A stretch of 64,000 nucleotides of DNA from Verminephrobacter eiseniae EF01-2. GTDB taxonomy: Bacteria > Pseudomonadota > Gammaproteobacteria > Burkholderiales > Burkholderiaceae_C. Under the pieces are notes generated by a model that worked only from the letters and a program-made list of their open reading frames with translations, was not told where the DNA came from and made no database searches. Both the position numbers and the translations under genes were made by a program. The stretch is taken from NCBI RefSeq assembly GCF_000015565.1, contig NC_008786.1, forward strand, positions 3,522,501 to 3,586,500, read 5' to 3'. This document shows, in pieces, positions 58,576-64,000 of this stretch (the stretch's first letter is position 1; each line of letters opens with the position of its first letter).

Positions 58576-59690
58576 GGCCAGGCTCCGAGCCGGTTTTTGC
58601 ATTGCCGGACCAGGCCCATGACCCCGCCGGGCAAGAACAGCGTCACGGCAATGAACAGCGCGCCCAGAAAGTACAGCCAGAACTCCGGCGCCGCCACCGT
58701 GAGCCAGCTCTTGGCGCCGTTGACGATGAAGGCGCCGATGATCGGCCCGATCAGCGTGGCGCGCCCGCCGACGGCGGCCCAGATGGCGATCTCGATGGAG
58801 TTGGCCGGGCTCATCTCGCCGGGGTTGATGATGCCCACCTGCGGCACATACAGCGCCCCGGCCACTGCGCACATCATTGCGCTGATGGTCCAGATGGTGA
58901 GCTTGTACGGCAGCGGCGCATAGCCCGAGAACATCACGCGGCTTTCGGCGTCGCGCACGGCCTGCAGCACCAGGCCGAACTTGCTGCGCACCAGGGCGCG
59001 CGCCAGCACGAAAAAGCCCAGCAGCGTCAGGCCGGTGAGCACGAACAGCAGCATGCGCATGTTCTGCGTGGCGATCGGCTGGCCCAGGATGCGCTTGAAG
59101 TCGGTAAAGCCGTTGTTGCCGCCAAAGCCGGTCTCGTTGCGAAAGAACAGCAGCATGGCCGCATAGGTCATGGCCTGGGTGATGATGGAAAAGTACACGC
59201 CCTTGATGCGCGAGCGAAATGCAAAGTAGCCGAACACCCAGGCCACCAGTCCCGGCACGGCGACGATCAGCACGAGCGTGGCGGCAAAGCTGTCCGACAG
59301 CGCCCAATGCCAGGGCAGCGCCTTCCAGTCCAGGAACACCATGAAGTCGGGCAGCGCGCTTTGGTAGTTGCCGTCGCGCCCGATCTGGCGCATCAGGTAC
59401 ATGCCCATCACATAGCCGCCCAATGCGAAAAACAGGCCATGGCCCAGGCTCAAAATGCCGGTGTAGCCCCAGATCAGGTCCATCGCCAGCGCGCAGATGG
59501 CATAGCACATGATCTTGCCCAGCAGCGCCACGGTGTAGTCGGACAGGTGCAGCAGGCTGCCCGCAGGCAGCCACAGGTTGAGCACGGGGGCCAGCGCGCA
59601 GACCGCGAGCAGTGCCACGGCGCAGGCCGACCAGCCGGCGCGGGTGAACAGCGGCGCTGGTGCCGGCAGTTGCAGGGGGGAGGTGATCAT
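58572..59690 (-). CDS. urtC: Urea ABC transporter permease UrtC
   Basis: 372-aa membrane protein of the LivM class with about ten hydrophobic segments. Typical stretches are LIWGYTGILSLGHGLFFALGGYVMGMYL, GVYFSIITQAMTYAAMLLFFRNETGFGGNNGFTDFK and VGGRATLIGPIIGAFIVNGAKSWLT. GGNNGFTDFK marks UrtC. The start is ATG 59690, 136 bp after the urtB stop. Confidence 0.95.
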   Translation of the reverse strand: MITSPLQLPAPAPLFTRAGWSACAVALLAVCALAPVLNLWLPAGSLLHLSDYTVALLGKIMCYAICALAMDLIWGYTGILSLGHGLFFALGGYVMGMYLMRQIGRDGNYQSALPDFMVFLDWKALPWHWALSDSFAATLVLIVAVPGLVAWVFGYFAFRSRIKGVYFSIITQAMTYAAMLLFFRNETGFGGNNGFTDFKRILGQPIATQNMRMLLFVLTGLTLLGFFVLARALVRSKFGLVLQAVRDAESRVMFSGYAPLPYKLTIWTISAMMCAVAGALYVPQVGIINPGEMSPANSIEIAIWAAVGGRATLIGPIIGAFIVNGAKSWLTVAAPEFWLYFLGALFIAVTLFLPGGVMGLVRQCKNRLGAWP

Positions 59691-59825
59691 GTCAGTGCTC
59701 CATGACCGATGCAGCGGGCACGGCCCGCGCCAGGGACGGCGCTTTCATCCTGCGCGAGGGCAGGGGCCGCGGGTGTCGTCGGCGTCGCCCGAGCCGCCCG
59801 TGCGCGAGGGTGGGAACCGTGGCCA

Positions 59826-61409
59826 TCATTCAAAGCTGCGCCCTTTGGCGGCAAAAATGCCCTGCGGCCGCTTCTGGATGAAGATGATGATGAACACCAG
59901 CACGGCAATCTTGGCCAGCACGGCGCCCGCCCAGCCTTCCAGGAACTTGCCCAGCACCCCCAGGCCCAGGGCCGCATACACGGTGCCGGCCAACTGGCCC
60001 ACGCCGCCGAGCACCACCACCATGAAGGCGTCGACGATGTAGTTCTGGCCCAGATCCGGCCCGACATTGCCGACTTGGCTGAGCGCGCAGCCGGCCAGGC
60101 CGGCGATGCCCGAGCCCAGCGCAAAGGCCAGGGTGTCGATGCGCGCGGTGTTCACGCCCATGCAGGCCGCGATCGGGCGGTTTTGCGTGACGCCGCGCAC
60201 CCACAGACCCAGGCGCGTGCGCGCGATGATCCAGCCCATGCCCAGCAGCACGGCCAGCGCGAAGCCGATGATCACCAGGCGGTTGTAGGGCAGCGTCAGG
60301 TTGGGCAGCAGTTGCACCCCGCCACTCATCCACGCCGGGTTTTCCACGCCCACGTTCTGCGCACCGAAGAGCGTGCGCACCAGTTGCATCAGCACCAGGC
60401 TGATGCCCCAGGTGGCCAGCAGGGTTTCCAGCGGGCGGCCGTAGAGAAAGCGCAGCACGCCGCGTTCGAGCACCGCGCCCACCAGCGCCGAGGCGGCAAA
60501 CGCCAGCGGCAGCGCTGCCACCAGGTACCAGTCGAACGCGGCCGGCAGGTATTGCCGGAAAACGCCTTGCACGGCGAAGGTGGCATAGGCGCCGATCATC
60601 ATCAGCTCGCCATGGGCCATGTTGATCACGCCCATCAGGCCGTAGGTGATGGCCAGGCCCAGCGCCACCAGCAGCAAGATCGAGCCCAGGCTGATGCCCG
60701 AGAACAGCGCGCCCAGACGCTCGCCCCAGGCCAGCCGGCCATCGATGGCCCGTAGCGCGGCCTGTAGCGCGGCCTGGACCTGCGCGTCGTCCTCCAGCGC
60801 GGCGCGTTCATTGAGCAGCCGGCGGGTGTCGGGCGTGGCGCTGGCCGACAGGGTCTGCGCGGCGGCGCGGCGCAGGCTGGCGTCTGCGCTGCCGAGCATG
60901 GCGGCGGCGCGGGCCAGTTCCAACCGGGCACGGATGGGGGCGTGCGTCTCCTGCGCCAGCGCCTTGTCGAGCAGCGCCAGCCGGCCCGCATCGGGCGCGC
61001 GCATCAGGGCCTGGGCAGCGGCCAGGCGCCGGGCCGGGTCTTGGCCCAACAATGCCAGGCCGGCCAGCGCGGTGTCGATCTCGCCGCGCATGCGGTTGTT
61101 GTTGATGATCTCTTCGGCGTCCTCGGGCAGCGGCGCTTCGGCGCCCGTGACCGGGTCTTGCCCCTGGTCGCCGCGCACGATCAGCGCCTTGCCGGCGGCC
61201 AGTTGGACCGCATCGTCGGCCAATGCCTGCAAGAAGGCCGCCGTGCGCTCATCGGCATCGAGCACGGCCTGCTGCACGGCGGCCACGCGCTCATCGGTGC
61301 TGCCTGCGGCCATGGCCAGGGCCTGCCCGGCGGTCAATGCCCGGGCCGGGCCGGCGGTCGCGGCCCACAGGGCCAGGCTGGCCCACAGGAGCGGAAAGCG
61401 GCGCGGCAT
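59826..61409 (-). CDS. urtB: Urea ABC transporter permease UrtB
   Basis: 527 aa. A signal-like segment (FPLLWASLALWAATAGPARA) is followed by an Ala-rich helical periplasmic region (residues ~25-220) peculiar to UrtB, then the LivH-type membrane domain with ISLGSILLLVALGLAITYGLMGVINMAHGELMMIGAYATF and GVTQNRPIAACMGVNTARIDTLAFALGSGIAGLAG. ATG 61409 is chosen because the signal begins there; the frame is open to 61478. It follows urtA by 34 bp. Confidence 0.94.
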   Translation of the reverse strand: MPRRFPLLWASLALWAATAGPARALTAGQALAMAAGSTDERVAAVQQAVLDADERTAAFLQALADDAVQLAAGKALIVRGDQGQDPVTGAEAPLPEDAEEIINNNRMRGEIDTALAGLALLGQDPARRLAAAQALMRAPDAGRLALLDKALAQETHAPIRARLELARAAAMLGSADASLRRAAAQTLSASATPDTRRLLNERAALEDDAQVQAALQAALRAIDGRLAWGERLGALFSGISLGSILLLVALGLAITYGLMGVINMAHGELMMIGAYATFAVQGVFRQYLPAAFDWYLVAALPLAFAASALVGAVLERGVLRFLYGRPLETLLATWGISLVLMQLVRTLFGAQNVGVENPAWMSGGVQLLPNLTLPYNRLVIIGFALAVLLGMGWIIARTRLGLWVRGVTQNRPIAACMGVNTARIDTLAFALGSGIAGLAGCALSQVGNVGPDLGQNYIVDAFMVVVLGGVGQLAGTVYAALGLGVLGKFLEGWAGAVLAKIAVLVFIIIFIQKRPQGIFAAKGRSFE

Positions 61410-61443
61410 GAAACGGCGGGAAGGTGTGTCAGGGCTTGGGGGC

Positions 61444-62706
61444 TTATTTCTTTTCCGGCTCATCGGGCTTTTTGTCATTGCCTTCGATGTACGGGCTCCA
61501 GGGCTTGGCCTTGACCGGGCCGGGGGTCTTCCACACCACGTTGAACTGGCCGTCGGCCTTGATCTCGCCGATGAACACGCTCTTGTGCAGGTGGTGGTTC
61601 TTCTCGTCCATCATCGAGGTGATGCCCGACGGCGCCTTGAAGGTCTGGCCGGCCATCGCGGCGATCACCTTGTCGACATCGGTGCTCTTGGCCTTTTCCA
61701 CCGCCTGCTTCCACATGTGGATGCCGATGTAGCTGGCCTCCATCGGGTCGTTGGTCAGCGGCCGGTCCTTGTGGCCGGCAATGCCCTTGGCCCGGGCGTA
61801 GCCGCTCCACTTCTTGATGAACTCGGTGTTGGCCGGGCTTTTGATCGACTGAAAGTAGTTCCAGGCCGCCAGATGGCCCACCAGCGGCTTGGTGTCTACG
61901 CCGCGCAATTCTTCCTCGCCCACCGAGAAGGCCACCACCGGCACATCCTTGGCCTTCAGGCCGGCGTTGCCCAGTTCCTTGTAGAACGGCACGTTGGAGT
62001 CGCCGTTGATGGTGGACACCACGGCGGTTTTGCCCCCCTGGCTGAATTTCTGGATGTCGGCCACGATGGTCTGGTAGTCCGAATGGCCGAACGGGGTGTA
62101 TTTTTCGGCGATGTCGCTGTCTTTGACGCCCTTGGCGCGCAGGTAGGCACGCAGGATCTTGTTGGTGGTGCGCGGGTAAACATAGTCGGTGCCCAGCAGC
62201 ACCCAGCGCTTGGCGCTGCCGCCGTCCTTGCTCATCAGGTAGTCCACGGCCGGGATGGCCTGCTGGTTGGGCGCGGCGCCGGTGTAGAACACATTCTTGG
62301 ACAGCTCCTCGCCCTCGTACTGCACGGGGTAGAACAACAGGCCGTTCATTTCCTCGACCACCGGCAGCACCGACTTGCGGCTCACCGAGGTCCAGCAGCC
62401 GAAGATCACCGCGACCTTGTCCTGCCCGAGCAGTTGCCGGGCCTTCTCGGCAAACAGGGGCCAGTTCGAGGCCGGATCGACCACCACGGGTTCGAGCTTC
62501 TTGCCCAGCACACCGCCGCTGGCGTTGATCTCGTCGATCGCCATCAGCACGGTGTCCTTGAGCACGGTTTCCGAAATCGCCATGGTGCCCGAGAGGCTGT
62601 GCAGGATGCCGACCTTGATACTGTCCTGCGCATGGGCCGGCAGCGCGGACAGCCCCGCGAGCGCAGCGGCGGCCGCGAGGGTCTTGAGGGAATGACGACG
62701 TTGCAT
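61444..62706 (-). CDS. urtA: Urea ABC transporter substrate-binding protein UrtA
   Basis: 420 aa. Signal peptide LKTLAAAAALAGLSALPAHA, then QDSIKVGILHSLSGTMAISETVLKDTVLMAIDEINASGGVLGKKLEPVVVDPASNWPLFAEKARQLL. IFGCWTSVSRKSVLPV and LFYPVQYEGEE are diagnostic for urea/short-chain amide binding proteins. ATG 62706 has GGAGAA upstream. It is the first gene of urtABCDE; no urease gene lies within the window. Such operons are usually nitrogen-regulated, but I found no convincing sigma-54 site. Confidence 0.95.
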   Translation of the reverse strand: MQRRHSLKTLAAAAALAGLSALPAHAQDSIKVGILHSLSGTMAISETVLKDTVLMAIDEINASGGVLGKKLEPVVVDPASNWPLFAEKARQLLGQDKVAVIFGCWTSVSRKSVLPVVEEMNGLLFYPVQYEGEELSKNVFYTGAAPNQQAIPAVDYLMSKDGGSAKRWVLLGTDYVYPRTTNKILRAYLRAKGVKDSDIAEKYTPFGHSDYQTIVADIQKFSQGGKTAVVSTINGDSNVPFYKELGNAGLKAKDVPVVAFSVGEEELRGVDTKPLVGHLAAWNYFQSIKSPANTEFIKKWSGYARAKGIAGHKDRPLTNDPMEASYIGIHMWKQAVEKAKSTDVDKVIAAMAGQTFKAPSGITSMMDEKNHHLHKSVFIGEIKADGQFNVVWKTPGPVKAKPWSPYIEGNDKKPDEPEKK

Positions 62707-62823
62707 GAAGGATTCTCCGGTGGATGGATTCGAGCCAGTGCGCCCGGCCGGCGCCACGACCGGAGCCGGCCTGTCGGGAGCGGGCGCTGGCATGGATTCT
62801 GGCCAGCGCTGCCGGCAACGGAA

Positions 62824-62841
62824 ATACGCCGGTTGGCGTAT
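62824..62841. promoter_or_regulatory. Perfect palindrome upstream of urtA
   Basis: ATACGCC-GGTT-GGCGTAT, 118 bp before the urtA start. It may be an operator or small hairpin. The remaining upstream region (62707-63217) has no recognisable gene. Confidence 0.35.
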
Positions 62842-63024
62842 ATGGCGCGGGCAAGCCGTCCGAACCAACCCGTGCCATGGCGTCACGCGGGGCTGGCCGC
62901 CGGGAGCAGTGCCGTCGATCGGGCACCGGCCGCGTTCATCCGGATCGACCCTGGCCGGCGCCGTGTTCGCGGCATGACGGCGGCCATCGATGCTCCCGGC
63001 GCGACGGCTGCGGCCCCGGTAGCG

Positions 63025-63050
63025 CCGGTGGTGCGCGCCAGCACCACCGG
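63025..63050 (+). promoter_or_regulatory. Strong hairpin before the conserved hypothetical gene
   Basis: CCGGTGGTGC-GCGCCA-GCACCACCGG forms a perfect 10-bp stem about 170 bp before ATG 63218, in the divergent region shared with urtA. No T-run follows, so it is probably not a terminator. Confidence 0.3.
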
Positions 63051-63217
63051 TTCCCGGCATCGAGGCGGCGATTGGCGCCGTGAGAAAATGGCGCTATGGT
63101 TGCGCTACCAAGCTGCGCCAGTCAAAAAGGTTCCCCCCATTTCCCCCAATACCAGCCACAAAGCCGATGGATATGCGGCAATCGGACGCCGGCTCGGAGC
63201 ACCACTACGATTCAATC

Positions 63218-63850
63218 ATGCCAAGTTACAACGCTCCCCTTGAAATCCATGTCCACGGACAGGTTCCGTTGCGTGCCGATGCGAGCTTCGAGCAGCTCCA
63301 GGAAGCACTCAAACCGCTGTGGAAGTATGTCGGGGCCCGCTCGCTGACCGATGGCGCCTCCAGCGTCTACGAGGAAGAGCCGGGCATTCAGTTCGATGCG
63401 CAGGAGCATCTGCTGCAGATCTGCTGGACGGTGCACGGCGACGAGGATTTTCGCCAGTCGCTCGACGAGATGTGCATGAGCCTGAACGAGCTGGCCGAGC
63501 AGGGCGCCGCGATCGAAGTCACGTTCTACGACGCCGGTTTCGATGAAGACGACGAGGAGGGGGAGTCCGAGGCCGATGCGCGCGACGAATTCATCTTGCT
63601 GTTCGTCGGCCCCACGCCGGCGGCCATCATGCAGGTGCAGCGCGATCTGCTGGTGCAAGACGTGGTGGACATGATGGAGCGCCACTTCGACGGCGCCGAA
63701 CTCGGCGGCGTGGTCGCCGAGATCGACAAGCTGTTCAGCCAGCGTTTCGACGCGCTGGTGAACTCGCTGGAGATCGGCAAACCGCCCCGTGGCTCCGGCG
63801 GCTCCGGCAGCGGCCATGGCGGTGGCCGCCGTCCGCGCCATTTGCACTAG
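63218..63850 (+). CDS. Conserved protein of unknown function with acidic middle and Gly-rich tail
   Basis: 210 aa from ATG 63218: PSYNAPLEIHVHGQVPLRADASFEQLQEALKPLWKYVGARSL, EEEPGIQFDAQEHLLQICWTVHGDEDFRQSLDEMCMSLNEL, an acidic run DEDDEEGESEADARDE, and PTPAAIMQVQRDLLVQDVVDMMERHFD. It ends with a Gly/Ser/His/Arg tail GSGSGHGGGRRPRHLH. It resembles an uncharacterised family conserved in Comamonadaceae and is likely cytoplasmic; no function can be assigned. The TAG stop codon is part of the CTAG at the left end of MITE copy 4. Confidence 0.75.
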   Translation: MPSYNAPLEIHVHGQVPLRADASFEQLQEALKPLWKYVGARSLTDGASSVYEEEPGIQFDAQEHLLQICWTVHGDEDFRQSLDEMCMSLNELAEQGAAIEVTFYDAGFDEDDEEGESEADARDEFILLFVGPTPAAIMQVQRDLLVQDVVDMMERHFDGAELGGVVAEIDKLFSQRFDALVNSLEIGKPPRGSGGSGSGHGGGRRPRHLH

Positions 63851-64000
63851 TGTCGCGTCACCGATCATCTGTCGGTCTGCGCTGGCCATCGAAGCGCATC
63901 GCGGCGTTGCATCGCTTGCCAATACGCTCGGTATTGGCTGCGCGATGCGCCTTGCGCTGCGCTCCGATGGCTGCGCGCAGCCTACGACATCTGATCGGTG
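63847..64000. mobile_element. 166-bp MITE-like element, copy 4 (cut by window edge)
   Basis: First 154 bp of the same element as at 10790; only one internal base differs from copy 1 in the part present. Insertion lies exactly at the stop codon of the preceding gene. Confidence 0.88.

Noticed and set aside
62706..62900. Sigma-54 promoter for urtA
   Set aside because: A TGG...TTGC pair is present on the minus strand (about 62852-62868), but the GG-GC spacing is two bases too long for a -24/-12 promoter.

Overview
High GC content, GC-rich third codon positions and the gene families present point to a betaproteobacterium of the Comamonadaceae. Housekeeping genes and their order (hisZ-purA, topB next to birA, lolC-lolD, an RpfE-type gene next to recJ, urtABCDE) fit the Acidovorax/Verminephrobacter group. 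The many transporters, small repeats and decayed insertion sequences resemble the earthworm symbiont Verminephrobacter. The genus is an inference from gene content, not from a search.

Layout. 1-2641: purA (its last few codons lie outside the window) and hisZ, minus strand. 3025-12316: a minus-strand polyol operon with a substrate-binding protein, two permeases, an ATPase, a mannitol/arabinitol-type dehydrogenase, an SDR dehydrogenase, an AraC regulator and xylulokinase. It should import a sugar alcohol, oxidise it to a ketose and phosphorylate it. 12789-27819: core genes thyA, folA, a SPOR protein, birA, a SET-domain protein, topB, an L-lactate dehydrogenase, acetoacetyl-CoA synthetase, lolDC, an RpfE-like gene and recJ. 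27899-30249: tRNA-Thr(CGT) followed by a scrap zone with an IS66 remnant, a truncated TctC gene, an intact IS110-type element and a 109-bp palindrome. 30217-49002: an accessory metabolic region with a tartrate/malate-type dehydrogenase and LysR, a second LysR, a PotABCD-like transporter, an ADI/DDAH-fold amidinohydrolase, an AraC regulator, a class III aminotransferase, an aldehyde dehydrogenase and a five-gene peptide-type ABC transporter. Together these look like uptake and catabolism of a guanidino or amino compound. 49279-55304: two large paralogous Ig-like repeat proteins with several in-frame or upstream tandem repeats. 55590-63850: an ISAs1 remnant, a HAD hydrolase, the urea transporter urtABCDE and an uncharacterised conserved protein.

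Two small interspersed repeat families run through the window. One is a 166-bp element with 21-bp terminal inverted repeats, present four times (10790, 40291, 57507, 63847); two copies sit between genes of ABC-transporter operons. The other is a ~93-109 bp element that begins exactly at the stop codons of hisZ and urtE. The most unusual part is the Ig-like gene pair. A 25-copy 8-bp repeat lies just upstream of one start codon, a hexamer repeat encodes a long Gly-Thr linker, and the two 3' ends are nearly identical; this arrangement suggests a surface protein locus that varies quickly.
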